Below, piece by piece: positions 34,276 to 45,959 of a DNA stretch of 64,000 nt. How positions within the stretch are numbered: the stretch's first letter is position 1; every line of letters begins with the position of its first letter. The notes beneath the pieces are model-generated. The model had not been told where the DNA came from, did no database searches, and was given only the letters and a program-made list of their open reading frames with translations. Both the position numbers and the translations under genes were made by a program. The stretch comes from Canna indica (Eukaryota > Streptophyta > Magnoliopsida > Zingiberales > Cannaceae). Location of the stretch: NCBI GenBank assembly GCA_034359265.1, contig CP136896.1, positions 16,709,501-16,773,500 of the forward strand, given 5' to 3'.

Positions 34276-35169
34276 GTTTAAATAAAGTTCCTATGCCAAT
34301 TTAACTTACCATCACAGTAAATACTAAAATAAAGCGATTTAGGAATACAAGACATTAACAACCTCACCCTTATCTCCCTTCCTTCATTCCGCACTAACTT
34401 TTCCCAAACATCTACCATTCTTCCGAACACCTACTGTTACAATCTTAATCAAACCAAAACTTATTGATTTCACATTTCCTTTAAAACTTACCTACATTAT
34501 GCAGTTACAAGATGAAGAGCAACATCAACAAAACAAAATTAAAGCCTTGATAACCTTCAGCCAAATATAATTTTAGCAACAATGAAATTTCAACAAGATA
34601 CAACCAAAATTTCAACTATTAAATTATACCCCAACATCTTATTGTGATAAATCTAATCAAATAAAAATATCATTGACTTCCCCAATTACTTCATCATTCA
34701 ATCCACATCCTGCGGCCACCCAAAAGAAAGAAAATAATAATAAAATGAGACATGAAGCATGCAACCACTTCTTTTCTTTTCCAATTCCTGTTTTCACCTA
34801 CAACAACTCCATACCTACTCCATGCCTACTGTCATGAACCCCACTCATAAGAATTTTTTTGTTGACTGATTAAAGTGATCAACATCCCCTTTTCTTCATG
34901 TGGCTACGAGGAAGAGTGAAATCCTGTAGCCGCTTGAATCAAATTGGGGTTTCTATACCATGTTCAGCCGTACCAATTAATTCCAAGTATTAAATCTTTC
35001 TTTTATCTAAAACGCATGGAACAGGGGAGAGGCGCTCGGCCCTGTTCTTGGTCGAGCGTCCTTGAACAGGGAAGGAGGCGCCCAGTCCTAATTGAAGGCT
35101 AGCAATGACTGAGAACCAACCAAATCAACACAATTTCAACAACGAGGAAACTTCCAGATATAACAGATT
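34276..35169. other. 894-bp unrelated spacer between the two duplicate copies
   Basis: No gene or transposon protein seen. Near 35,015-35,090 is a local arrangement of GAACAGGG and GGCGC blocks ('gaacaggggagaggcgctc', 'gaacagggaaggaggcgcc'). Its source is unknown; it is AT-rich otherwise. Confidence 0.5.
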
Positions 35170-35707
35170 AATTTGGTAACCATGGGAAACCAATTGGTGG
35201 TTTCAAAAATCTTACAAAAGTCATGATTTTAAAATCATGAGATTACGTAGTAAAAAAAAAATCATGAGATTACCATACCATACTATACCATGGTTTTAAA
35301 AGTCTTCCCAAACATAAAATCATACCATACCATACCAAGGTAAATCATACTTTATCATGAAACAAACAAGGCCTTAGACTCACTGCTGTAGCCTAAGAAC
35401 ACATATTTTATACTCTTATCATCCAGTTTCATTCTCTGTTGTTCTGGTATATGAGTATAGGATACACTGCCGAAGACTCTCAAATGATCAAGTGAAGGTT
35501 TTCTTTTGTACAACATCTCAAAAGGAGTTGTATTTTCTAATGCAGAAGAATAAACTCTATTGATCATGTAGACTGTTGTTTGTGCTGCTTCAGCCCATAA
35601 ATTTTTCAGCAAATTCTTACCTTTCAACATACACCTTACCATCTCAGTTACAATCATGTTCTTCCTATCCACAACTTCATTTTGTTGCAGAGTGTAACTT
35701 GTGGTCA
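35170..35707 (-). repeat. 538-bp direct duplication, copy 2
   Basis: Gapless partner of 33,738-34,275. Here the integrase side is continuous with more copia sequence, so this copy looks like the original context. Confidence 0.95.
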
Positions 35708-35960
35708 ATTGCCTGTTCACACCCAAGTCTTTATAGAAATCATTGAACTTTGTGCTCAAATATTCTCCTCCTCTATCCGTTCGCAAAGTTTTGATTTTTT
35801 ATTCCAATTCAACTTCCACTTTGATCTTAAAGTCTTTAAAATGATTGAACACTCCTAATTTCTGCTTGAGGAACATGATCCACACAAACCTGTTGTAACC
35901 ATCAATGAACAACAAAAAATACTTGTATCCGCTCATTGATTCCTCCTGCTATATTTAGGT
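35374..35960 (-). pseudogene. Copia integrase fragment, longer copy
   Basis: On the minus strand: SMSGYKYFLLFIDGYNRFVW and IMFLKQKLGVFNHFKDFK, a TAA stop, then IKTLRTDRGGEYLSTKFNDF, YKDLGVNRQLTTSYTLQQNE and the same distal part as copy 1. This is the Ty1/copia integrase core with the D-x-G and D-R-G-G-E-Y motifs. The upstream part is cut by the solo LTR that starts at 35,961. Confidence 0.9.
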
Positions 35961-38544
35961 TGTTGTGCCCCGGCCTAGGGCCGCCCCCGGCGGCGACTCG
36001 AACACTGCGCAGTGGAAGGAAAAGCCACGAATCATAACATAAAATAAAACAATAATATTAAAACCAATAATTACAATCCATAAGTCCAACGGTACATACG
36101 ATAAGGATCGGTCTGATCAAATACAAGATTTAACAAAATATAAAATAGTCCTACATATTACAACTCCAAAATAATAATATCAAGATTTAGTGTTATAAGG
36201 CGACAAAATGAAATAAAATACAAAAGTAGTCGCCATCAGAGCTCCACATCTACGACTGTCTACTAGCTGTCTAAAAACTATATACACCTGGATCTACAAA
36301 TCGACCGCTCACCCCTACAAGTCTGAAGAAAAACAACGGAGATCAGCGGGTGCTGAGTAGGAGAATCATAATATAATCAACAAACATCAAGTGTCAACTC
36401 AACAATGAATAACAATATGACCTAAGATGCAGTCAAAGGCAATGAACACCATAAATACTCCCCACCTACTCCTAAACAACATCAACTGAATCATCGAGCG
36501 TATGGATCGTTGGGTAAATTAAAACCCCGAACTCTACCACCTATAGAGTGGCATCAACCATCCGCTCCAAAGATGATGCGACTACCCCCACCAAGCAGGT
36601 AGCCCGTCAGACGTCGCATCCGACATCCCCACACCCGAAGGTGCCCAAAGTGACTAGTCAATATCCATATCCTCACCCATGTCTGGAGGCTACCACACCG
36701 AAATGGTCATGGACCGAAGTTCTCTCCAAGGCCGTAGCCTCCAGATCGGCAACAACTATGCAACTCGACTCCAAGAGTGCAACAAGGTATATCACCATGA
36801 TCAATAATATAACAATAACTCCGAGTGATAACGACATGAACAACATGCTAATAACATAACATCATCATGATCAATAATATAACAACTCCAAGTGATTATG
36901 ACATGATCAACATGATAATAACATGCTCAACAAGTAAACAACACCACATATAACAACATGACACTATGCATACAATGACTAATCCAATGCACCATAGGAT
37001 TCGTATAACATACTATGATCAAGAATAAACATCAATAAGCAATAATAAAATATAACACATGTAATTTCTCTACATGACATGTCCAACAACAATGTGCAAC
37101 AGGAGTTCAATAAATTTCAAAAAGCAAAACAAACAACGGAAGCAAGGGTATTTCCGTAATTTATCTCCGACGATAAATAAACAACAGACAAGGAACAACA
37201 GACTTGCAGGCTCAACCCACCGTCAGCACACTCTCCAAACCATAATTATTTCACACTAATTAATCAACTAAATTCTCAAACTAATAATTTAATATTATTT
37301 AAATACCTCAACAACCTCAACAACTAACAACCTGAAAGAATATTCTAACAATATTTTCTCGAAAAACCAACCCCATCATCGTATTCAGCACACGAAAATA
37401 TCCAAAATGTCTATTGACCTCAACTTCAACCGACAACTCAGGGTCCACCAAATAAATTAATTTCAAACACAACTATCACTCACTTACCAAACAACAGTAA
37501 AATACCGAAAAATATAAAAATTATACCAAACGATCTCCAATCTGAAATCCGACACCACCATTGCGATCAGCACACGAAAATTTACAACTTTGGTATTCAC
37601 CTCAACTCGATCCGATGACTCTACAAACAACTACAAAAATACCATAATAATCTACAAATCAACCCCATTTCATGCGATACAGCTCTCTTCTTTAATCATC
37701 CTATTTATTAAATTTAATAAACACTCCTCTCACTCGTCTCCTACCCACCCCAACGCCCGCCCGAGCGCCGCCTTCCCCTACTTCGCTCGGATCTACGCCG
37801 ACCGACCCTCTCGACCGCCGGCGATCACCCCGGCGACACGTCCACCCTCTCCCCGACCTCCGCGACCGATCCAACTCACCGCCGACCAGATGGTGGCCCT
37901 TCTGCGCCCGATCCCGTTGCCTCCTCTGCCCGCCCCAAATCCACGCTGGGCGGCTCCCTAATTAAGTCGTCGGCGACCACCACGCCAGAATCTCCACCCT
38001 CTCATCGGCCTCTCGGCACCGGTCCGACCCACCTCCCACCGAATGGTGGCCGGGGATGGCCACCTCCTAGCACGGCCAGTGGCTATTGTCGGCCTGCGCG
38101 ACATGGCCGCTCACGACGCTCGTAGTGTGGCCGATCGCAGCGTGGCGGGGTGCGATTTTCGCACGTGTCCACCCCTTAAGGCTGCGGCTCCGCAACTGGT
38201 CTTCCCTCGTCTTCGTCGTCGGATTCATCAGAAATATATAACAACGAAAGAAAAGCAACGAAGTGGATGAGATCTCCTACCTCGATTCCGCGATTCCGAC
38301 GACGACGAGCTCCACCGACAACACGTGCGCCGACTCCTCCTCCGCCTACAGGATCTCCTCCCTCCTCCTTCTCAACCTCTCGCTCTCTCTCATAACTTCC
38401 TTCTCTTAAAACCCCTCAACAACACCTCTTCCTCACCTCACCATCACCATCACTTGCCACCACCCACTCCTCCAATCATCTCTCTTCACATTCCTCATTT
38501 ATTTAGGTTGACTTAATTTTTTTTTTTTAATACCGAATATAACA
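35961..38544. mobile_element. Solo LTR (same family as 12,505-15,175), 2,584 bp, copy B
   Basis: Begins TGTTGTGCCCCGGCC, ends CGAATATAACA, flanked by the 5-bp duplication TAGGT (35,956-35,960 and 38,545-38,549). The order of blocks matches copy A, but with one full 182-bp unit instead of two and without the (CT)n run. No protein domain was found; the GC-rich open frames are not genes. Confidence 0.87.
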
Positions 38545-38549
38545 TAGGT

Positions 38550-39944
38550 ATTTCTCCCTTTTTAAAAAATTGCTATTTTCGTTGCGTTTTCTATTACCAT
38601 CCCTTCACATTCTACATCTGAGGACAACTCATCACCGCCAAATTCTATATCAGGTTGTGCAACAGCTTGTTGGGATGTAGGCCATTCCAAACCAATTTGT
38701 TCTGATGTAGGTGGTTGTGACAACTTCCTCACGGTAGGGACTAACTTCTTCATTGAGTGAAATTATGAGGATGAAAATCAAAGTTTTTTTAAATTATAAG
38801 GACTAAAAATAAAAAATGGTGAAAATATAGGGATCAAAATTAAAAAATTGTGAAAATATAGGGACCAAAATCCAAAAACTATGAAAATATGTTGACCAAA
38901 ATTTAAAAATCGTGAAAATATAGGGACCAAAAATAAAAATCATAATTTAAATGACATGACAATGTATAAAACTAATTTAACTGCCATGTCAATAAATGAT
39001 TGTCATGCGGGATAATATTTAACACTATTAGTTACCGGGGCGATAACAAGGACCAATTTTCTAACGGAATAAAATTATAGGGACTAAAATCAAAATATTT
39101 AAACTATAGTGACCAAAACAAAAAAACAATGAAATTATAGGGACCAAAATTGGGTTTATCCATTTTATTATTTAATTATATAATATCAGGTGTGACGTGT
39201 CAATATTTTATAACTAAGATGTCATGTGAAACGAGTCAATTATAATAGTGGGTTAACGTGAGGATAAAATTGCTCCAGTTTAGTGAGCTGAAGAGTAATA
39301 TTGTACCAATTTGATAAGTTAAGAGGTAATTAACATTGCATCCAAATAAATTAGAGGGACAACGTTACTCTTTTTGCAACAGTAAAGAGGCAAAATTATA
39401 ACTTCACCCTACACGCACGCATATCTATATATTCAATTTTAGTTCTTTCAAGATTAGCTCTTTTTTATTCCAAGTTTCTAACACAAGGATCATTTCATTT
39501 GGCAATTACATTTGTGATTCATTGCGAGGGATATATATTATTGTCTGAGTTTGGGAGATTACTACTATATAAAATAACTTTATTATCTATGAATTTTATT
39601 CGAGAAATATATGATTCATAATTAATTATAGAAATAAAATTTGTGCAATCATTGTAGTCTTTATCATTTAAAAGACATTTGTGATGCGTGTAGCACAACT
39701 ACTGCTAAAATATTTTATATAAACTCCATCCTAATAAGATATGGATGCCACGTGGATGTCATGTCATCGTGAATGGACAAAAACTTGAGAGGGATCATCC
39801 GTGAGCTCTAGAACAAGATGTTGCTCCGATTTAATCATTGATAATAAAATATTACAGCGTCCATTAATATTATGAAATATGCTTATGCTTCTCTCCACCC
39901 ATTCCACCAAAAATATCAGCTTCTCCCTCTCTCTCTCTCCGATC
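38550..39944. other. Intergenic region upstream of the DUF6817 gene
   Basis: No gene recognised. It contains the degenerate repeat described separately, AT-rich DNA, and a TATA-like motif (TATATAAA, 39,716-39,723) about 220 bp before the chosen start codon. Confidence 0.5.
38765..39150 (+). repeat. Degenerate repeat of 'gtgaaaatatagggaccaaa'
   Basis: A unit of about 35-40 bp with the core ATAGGGACCAAAAT recurs at least five times at 38,765-38,960 and again at 39,070-39,150. It looks like a decayed minisatellite or part of an unrecognised element. Confidence 0.75.
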
Positions 39945-41237
39945 ATGCCTTCCTACTCCTCTCACTCTCCCTCCGCCCAATCAACGCGCGACCTCCCTAC
40001 CCTGCTCGACGCCGCCCGCCCCTTCCTCCGCGGCGAGCTTGAGCGCGTCGACCCCGCCCTCCCCTCCCTCCTCGCCGTCCTCCGCTCCGTCGGCGCCGCC
40101 GAGTGCTGGCACAAGCACAGCACCTTCCTCGCTCACCTCTCTGATGTCTACCGCGCCCTCAAGCTCTGGTGCGCCCCCGACGCCGTCGCCCGCTGCGGCC
40201 TCTTCCACTCCGCCTACTCCAACTCCTACGTCAACCTCGCCATTTTCGACCCCGGCACCGGCCGCGACCGCGTCCGCGACCTCGTCGGCGCCACCGCCGA
40301 GCGCCTCGTCCACCTCTTCTGCATCGTTTCCCGCCATACTCTCATCCACGACGACCTCCTGTTTCACTACTCGGACGCCGAGCTCGCCGATCACCTCGCG
40401 CTCTCGGAGGACTCGCTTCGCCGGGCCAAGGACGAGGGGGTCTTCGATTCCGCCGAGCCGTGGCGAGCGAAGGTCCGCGCCCTGCTCCCGGCGGAGGGGA
40501 TCAAGGTCAAAAACATAAGGACGAGGGAGGACGTGCCTATTTCGAGGAGGGTAGCGGCCACTTTCCTCATGATGACTATGTCCGATTTCGCCGACCAGTT
40601 GTTCGACTTCCAAGACAAGCTATTCGAGAACGATGACGGCCGGCTGACCTTCAAGGGGAACAACTGGGGCGCGCTATGGCCCGGCCACGGGAAGCCGGGC
40701 CTGTGGCTGAACTCCATCTCAAGAATGGGTGCCTTGTATTCGCTCATAATCCGGGAGGAGGAGATTTACATGGAGGAGCGGAAAAGAGAAGTGGAAGCTT
40801 CATCAATCAACGAGAGAGACGAAGAGCTTGAGCTGGTCATCCCACCAGTTTTCGACAACTGCACCAAGATCCTGGACGCAGAGGATCAGATACAGGCGAG
40901 GGACTTGTACTGGGAAGCAGTGTGCTGTGTTGGAGACAAGGAGCAATGTTGGGAGAAGGTGGAGAAGCTGCTACTGGGGAGCTGCGAGAAGAACCCATTT
41001 GTCGGGGAGCCTCACCTGGTGCTAGGCCAGGTCTACCTGAACATGGGCAAGTACGAGGAGGCAGAGAGGGAGGCGGAGACGGGGCTGAAGCTGGTGCTGG
41101 AATGGGGGAGCAGCTGGGACAAGAGGATGACCTGGGAAGGGTGGGTGGCATGGGGGAGAGTGCTGCTTACAAACTCAAAGGAGAGGTCATGGCCTCAGAC
41201 TTCGTTTGGGATCCTCAATCTGGGCCTTGTCGGATGA
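39945..41237 (+). CDS. DUF6817 domain protein, intronless, about 430 residues
   Basis: A single open frame reading SAQSTRDLPTLLDAARPFL, then the conserved core HSTFLAHLSDVYRALKLW, CGLFHSAYSNSYVNLAIFDP, RLVHLFCIVSRHTLIHDDLL, VAATFLMMTMSDFADQLFDF, NNWGALWPGHGKPGLWLNSI, and a C-terminal TPR-like part (PFVGEPHLVLGQVYLNMGKY, EEAEREAETGLKLVLEW) ending TSFGILNLGLVG. Conserved histidines and aspartates (HSTFLAHL, HSAYSN, IHDDLL) recall an HD-type metal-binding fold, but the biochemical role is unknown to me. An in-frame ATG at 39,879 would add 22 residues; I prefer 39,945 because the extension is low-complexity and less like the family. GC is very high in the first half and falls along the gene, as in many monocot genes. 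Frame intact. Confidence 0.92.
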   Translation: MPSYSSHSPSAQSTRDLPTLLDAARPFLRGELERVDPALPSLLAVLRSVGAAECWHKHSTFLAHLSDVYRALKLWCAPDAVARCGLFHSAYSNSYVNLAIFDPGTGRDRVRDLVGATAERLVHLFCIVSRHTLIHDDLLFHYSDAELADHLALSEDSLRRAKDEGVFDSAEPWRAKVRALLPAEGIKVKNIRTREDVPISRRVAATFLMMTMSDFADQLFDFQDKLFENDDGRLTFKGNNWGALWPGHGKPGLWLNSISRMGALYSLIIREEEIYMEERKREVEASSINERDEELELVIPPVFDNCTKILDAEDQIQARDLYWEAVCCVGDKEQCWEKVEKLLLGSCEKNPFVGEPHLVLGQVYLNMGKYEEAEREAETGLKLVLEWGSSWDKRMTWEGWVAWGRVLLTNSKERSWPQTSFGILNLGLVG

Positions 41238-42171
41238 ATGCACCGATCAATCATTCATCTCATGCCATGGATGATCCTACTAAAATAAGTAACTTGAGAA
41301 TAAACTAGTCCGTATCCTGTAATCAGTCATATATTACGGGTCTTTTATTAGCTCATGTGCTGTTAGATTGTATCAACTCTCAAATGAAGAAAATGAATAA
41401 GCATGACATCGTTGTAGTAAAAGCATTTGTATCATTAACTATGAACTAAAAGCAGAAACCAGAGGGTCAGAAGAAATAAGGGCGATGATGCTATTTTATT
41501 TTTTACTGCAATTAAGATTAATAGAAATCCATTCTGACCAAAGATTGAGATGCAAACTATTTGGATCAAAAGAACAAGGAAAGAAGAAAGAAACATGATG
41601 GTCTAGAAGAAGATTAAGAATTTAAGATCACTGGATGAGGCAGTGAAGACAACCACTTCGCCTCCTCGGATTGCTAGTTCGCCGAAGACGCCATTGAACA
41701 ACTGAGCAACAGGAGCGCACCAACGATGAGAAGCGAAGACTGCCTGCTTTTAGAAGATGGGCTCGGTATAAATTGGGCCCGTCATTGGACCGTCGGCGGT
41801 TAATCCTGGACCGGCCAATTTCCAGTCTAGACCGGGTGTTTCTTCTCAAATAAGCCGCGCCAAGTTCAATTCATTCCCGGCATTTCTCCTAGCCGTCCGA
41901 TGCGCTATCGACGACCAGAAAAGGAAAGGAGCGAAACGAAATCGACCAAATCCTTCAATCCGTGCTGCTAAAATTTGCGCGGTCCGCCCGGGAACTCTTA
42001 ACGCGCGAATTAGAAACACGAATCTCGAACAATTCTCTTTTCCCGCTTAACTAGCCCTACCTCTATTTATTTCTCCCCTAATTTTTCCTCTCCGTCCGCG
42101 CTTGTTCTCGATCACCTGCTTCTTTACTTCCGATCGCTCTTCTCTATCTCGCTCTCTCACGTGATCTAACA
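41238..42171. other. Intergenic region, promoter of the HMG-box gene at its right
   Basis: No supported gene. TGGGCC-type boxes occur near 41,775-41,785; such site II motifs are common in promoters of proliferation-linked plant genes. The minus-strand open frame at 41,628-41,849 has no recognisable domain. Confidence 0.45.
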
Positions 42172-43509
42172 ATGGCAAAGGGTTCCAAGGCCGCCAACCC
42201 TCCGAGGCCTCGCAAGAGAGTGGAAGCGGAGACGGTCAATACGCTGAAGCGGGCGAGAGATGGGAGCGCCTTCACCAGATGGTATAGTCCTCTCTTTTAT
42301 TCTTTTTTTGCTCTCACCGAGCTTTGATGTGGTATTTGCAATGATTTATTGTGATTACTTGAATATTCACATTAAAGTTCTACTTTGGTTGTGATTTGAT
42401 CACAGTGAGGCGTGCAATAAGGATGTTGCTGTTGTTCTCATCGATATGCACAGCTGTAGTCTTGATTCCAAGATCAGGATGACGCTCGGTAGTCTCTTTG
42501 ACCAGTGATGTTGTTTTTCTTTCTTGCCTAGTTTATGGATGTATTTGTGATTTATTATGGCTTAGGTTGGTTCTGTATCTTCTTGCCCTAAAATGGTCGT
42601 GTCTACTGTGACAGAGTCTCAGGTTGTAGAAAAGGAAGTCGAAGTAAAGAAGCCTCCGGCAAAGTAAGTTCGCAACACATTGTGCGCTTGGAGAAATTTA
42701 TTCCGCTGCATCCTCATTTTTATCCACTATTTTGATGCAGGAAGAGAGCAGTACCATCTGAAGGTAAGGAGAAGAAGGTAAAGACGGGGAAGAAATCTAA
42801 AGGCGCCAGTGGTCGCAAGCGCCCTCCCACTGCCTTCTTCCTATTCATGTAAGCATCTTGAGGTCTAATTTAAACAAGAAATGTTAGTGTTTAATTGATT
42901 TCATGGTTTTGCTTTGTTGCTGCAGGGATGACTTTAGGAAGTCATTCAAAGAGGCTAACCCTGACAACAAGAAAGTAGCTGTGGTAAGGGAAAACTCCAC
43001 TATTATTTTTAATCAGTTAAATTTTCTATGTTCATGTCTTTAATCGAGATTAATGGTTTTAAATAGGTCGCCAAGGAAGGTGGGGAGAAGTGGAAGTCCA
43101 TGTCAGAGGAAGTGAGTGTTTGTAATAATTTAAAGTGATCTTTGCATATAATTTATGTTTGAACTGTATTTTAATTGTTCTGTTTAATTCTAGGAAAAGA
43201 AACCATATGTTGAAAGAGCAGCAGAACTCAAAGCAGAGCATGAGAAGGCAGTAGAGAAGGACAATCAAGAAGAAGAGGAGGAAGTAGGAGAGGAAGCAGA
43301 GGAGGAAGTAGGAGGGGAAGTAGAAGAAACCAATCAAGAAGATGAGGAAGTATGTGGAAATATCTTTTTCGCCCATTCACATTGTCATTTTGATTTCAAT
43401 TCCCTAATTTACTTAGATGCATGTCTCAATAATTGGCTTCTTTTCTTTACAGGAAAAGGAAGGATCCTCTAAAGAGGAAGAGGAGCTGGAAGAAGAAAAT
43501 GAGGAATAG
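42172..43509 (+). CDS. HMG-box protein, HMGB6/HMGB7-like, eight exons
   Basis: Exons 42,172-42,281, 42,406-42,488, 42,615-42,663, 42,741-42,848, 42,926-42,983, 43,067-43,111, 43,194-43,349 and 43,453-43,509 join in frame with GT-AG introns to a 221-residue protein. The N-terminus (PRKRVEAETVNTLKRARDGS, then RCEACNKDVAVVLIDMHSCS) is the extended basic region with a Cys/His-containing motif typical of the plant HMGB6/7 group. Residues about 107-170 form the HMG box (RPPTAFFLFMDDFRKSFKEA, VVAKEGGEKWKSMSEEEKKP). The tail is acidic (EEEEEVGEEAEEEVGGEVEE). Such nuclear proteins bend DNA and assist chromatin processes. No defects seen. Confidence 0.95.
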
Positions 43510-43999
43510 GACTGAACTGATGCTGCTTATATGAGAAACTGTTTATCTTTTCTGTAAATGAGATGCATCTAGTTAGCATTTTGGTTCTTTTGGGATAGTT
43601 TAGTCAAGTGAACTTTGAGGCAGATGTGATATCCTTTCAGGATGTAATTGGGCAATTCGTAATTCTAAAGGTTCTTATCTGAACCTATCTTTTGCATAAC
43701 TGGGCATTACCATTTACAAGTTGTTGCTACAGTTTGCTTGTGATTATGTGATTGTCCTTGCAATTTTTTAATATAAGTTCATTAAGCATCAGTAAAGCTG
43801 TAATGGCACTTTGTTTGAGAAACAAATTTTGATAATGAACATGTATATATGGATTTCTTCATGACATCTGCTGTGAATGCAAATAATTCAATAATTCTAG
43901 TACAATTGTATTTGAAGTATAGCAATTGGTGAGGAAAGTAACTTAAGCTTCACTCTAGTTCACTTGGTCAGCACTGTGCTGACTCTTCCTAAGCCTCTA
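43510..43999. other. Short convergent intergenic spacer
   Basis: Shared 3' region of the HMG-box gene (+) and the LRR gene (-). No further gene seen. Confidence 0.6.
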
Positions 44000-45766
44000 T
44001 TAGGATTTTTTGCATGGTGCCAATGGTTTGCCACAAAGGCAGAGGTTTTGCCCATAAGCAGCAGCAGGGAAGATGTTGAAAGGCCTTGACTGAGGTATTT
44101 CCCCACAAAGACTATTTGCCCTGAGGTTTAAATGCTTGACCTTCAGTAATTTGGTGAAGGTATATGGTATGCTGCCTCTAAGCCTGTTTCTTGACAAGTC
44201 CAGCCATTCCAGTTTGTTCATCTGGCCCATGCTCGGAGGAATCACCCCATTGATGTGGTTTCTCGAAAGATCAATCTTCTGTAGGTTCCTGAGCTTCGAA
44301 ATTGAACTGGGGATTTGACCTGCAATCCGGTTATTTGACAAGTTCAGCAATTTTAGACGCAAACCATCATTGAATTCTGGCATTGCACCACGAATCCTGT
44401 TGCTTGATATGTCCAGTACCGACAACATGTTGAGATCTTGCAGGAGGCCTGATACTGATCCATGGAGCTGATTTGAGTGAAGATCAAGTGTCCCCAAACT
44501 ATTTGGAAGTAAAAGCTTTGAGATGTCAGAGGTGAGCATGTTGCTGGACAAGTTGATCTCGCTCAAGATTGTCATGTTTTTGAAGAAACCACCAATTTCT
44601 CCAGTGAGATAATTCACAGACAGGTCTATTGAGCCCATCGAATCAGGTGATACAAATGGCTCAAGGCTTCCCCTGATGTTACATCCCGCAAGGCGGATAT
44701 CTACAAGCTTTCTGCTCCTAATCCAATTTGGTATTGTCCCTAGATGGAATTTATTGTAGGATAAATCTAAGGATATCAGGGAAGGCAAGCCATTTTGGAG
44801 TCCCTTAGGCAAGGGACCAGAAAACCCATTCCTAGCCAGATTAAGAGACCACAGCTTCTGCAATCTGCCCAAGGAATCGGGAAGTAAGCCATTGAGTAGA
44901 TTAGCACTGAGTGAAAGAGTAGTGAGGGATTTTAGCCTATCAATCTGGGTTGGGATTTTCCCTATAAGCTTATTGTTGTTCAATGATATGGAACGAGCTT
45001 TGGACAAGCTACACAATGAATTGGGTATTTCTCCCGAGAACTGGTTGTAAGAAAGGTCAAGACCAGAGAGATTCTGATACTGCCCTATAAAAGTGGGAAT
45101 TACTCCAGACAACATGTTCGTATTCATATCAAGATACTCTAAGCTACGAAGGTTGCCAAAGGTTGATGGTATAGCACCAACCAGGCGATTCTTACTCAAA
45201 TTGATCTGGACCAAACCTTTGATGGATCCAAGACTGGGAGGTAATTGCCCTGTCAGTAGGTTCCCACTCAAAGACAAGTACTTCAGGGAGGTCAGCCTCC
45301 CCAAGCTTGAAGGTATGGAGCCTTCAAGCATGCAGTCTTCAAGGTAAAGCTGGATGAGATGGTTTAACCTCGAGAAGCTCTCAGGTATCTTGCCACTTAT
45401 CTTCTTCATTCCACTAATGATCATTACCTCCAAGAATTGCAGGTTGCCCAAGGATGGGGAGAGGTTGCCCTTCATGAAGGCATCTCCATTTAGGGGCCTC
45501 TGCAGCTGCAGAGTCGTGACCCTTCCGGTTGTGGGGTTGCAGGTGATGCCCTCCCAAGCTCCACAGCAGTCAGCGCCAGTCCACGAAGATAGGATCCCGG
45601 TGGTGTCCTCCAAGATGCTGGATTTGAAGCTCAGAAGGGCAGCCCTGTCCACTGCTGAGCAAGGAGGTGAGACTTCCTCGTCTCCACTTAGGGACACTGC
45701 CTGTGATGAGAACACTGCAATGCATGCAAAGATTAAAGAAACCTTCAAAATTGCGGAAGCCTTCAT
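44000..45766 (-). CDS. Secreted leucine-rich-repeat protein (LRRNT_2, no kinase)
   Basis: One exon, 588 residues from ATG 45,766; an upstream in-frame ATG at 45,784 would add MFTSHE. I chose the second because it places the signal peptide (ILKVSLIFACIAVFSS) at the N-terminus. The LRRNT_2 cap follows (CSAVDRAALLSFKSSI, then CCGAWEGITCN). About twenty plant-type repeats follow (LxxLxLxxNxLxGxIPxxLG; for example LSLSGNLLTGQLPPSLG and LDLSYNQFSGEIPNSLC). The protein ends with a short cap LCLCGKPLAPCKKS. There is no transmembrane segment and no kinase, so it is probably an apoplastic LRR protein of the kind related to DRT100, FLOR1 and polygalacturonase inhibitors. Its ligand is unknown. Frame intact. 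Confidence 0.93.
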   Translation of the reverse strand: MKASAILKVSLIFACIAVFSSQAVSLSGDEEVSPPCSAVDRAALLSFKSSILEDTTGILSSWTGADCCGAWEGITCNPTTGRVTTLQLQRPLNGDAFMKGNLSPSLGNLQFLEVMIISGMKKISGKIPESFSRLNHLIQLYLEDCMLEGSIPSSLGRLTSLKYLSLSGNLLTGQLPPSLGSIKGLVQINLSKNRLVGAIPSTFGNLRSLEYLDMNTNMLSGVIPTFIGQYQNLSGLDLSYNQFSGEIPNSLCSLSKARSISLNNNKLIGKIPTQIDRLKSLTTLSLSANLLNGLLPDSLGRLQKLWSLNLARNGFSGPLPKGLQNGLPSLISLDLSYNKFHLGTIPNWIRSRKLVDIRLAGCNIRGSLEPFVSPDSMGSIDLSVNYLTGEIGGFFKNMTILSEINLSSNMLTSDISKLLLPNSLGTLDLHSNQLHGSVSGLLQDLNMLSVLDISSNRIRGAMPEFNDGLRLKLLNLSNNRIAGQIPSSISKLRNLQKIDLSRNHINGVIPPSMGQMNKLEWLDLSRNRLRGSIPYTFTKLLKVKHLNLRANSLCGEIPQSRPFNIFPAAAYGQNLCLCGKPLAPCKKS

Positions 45767-45918
45767 TTCGTGGGATGTGAACATTTTGAGAATCTAATGG
45801 GATATTTATGAGAGTTGGGAAAGCTGGTAGAAGGAAGGAGAATACATAAAGGGCGTTTCCTTTTGTGTCTTGACTTGGGGAGGAAGGCCTGTCCTGATGA
45901 TGGAATGGACCTGCTAGG

Positions 45919-45926
45919 TATTTATA
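45919..45926 (-). promoter_or_regulatory. TATA box of the LRR gene
   Basis: On the minus strand CCCTATAAATACC lies about 135-155 bp upstream of the two candidate start codons, a normal distance for a TATA box plus 5' UTR. Confidence 0.7.
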
Positions 45927-45959
45927 GGGTGTGGGAGACTTGTTTTTTACTAGTTTCAC

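Noticed and set aside
38562..38753. Minus-strand 63-codon frame next to solo LTR B
   Set aside because: No recognised family and no continuity with the copia integrase on the other side of the LTR.
39981..40747. Long overlapping open frames on both strands within the DUF6817 gene
   Set aside because: They are shadows created by the very GC-rich coding sequence; the plus-strand DUF6817 frame explains the region completely.
41628..41849. Arginine-rich minus-strand open frame
   Set aside because: No homologous family recognised and it lies in the likely promoter of the HMG-box gene.
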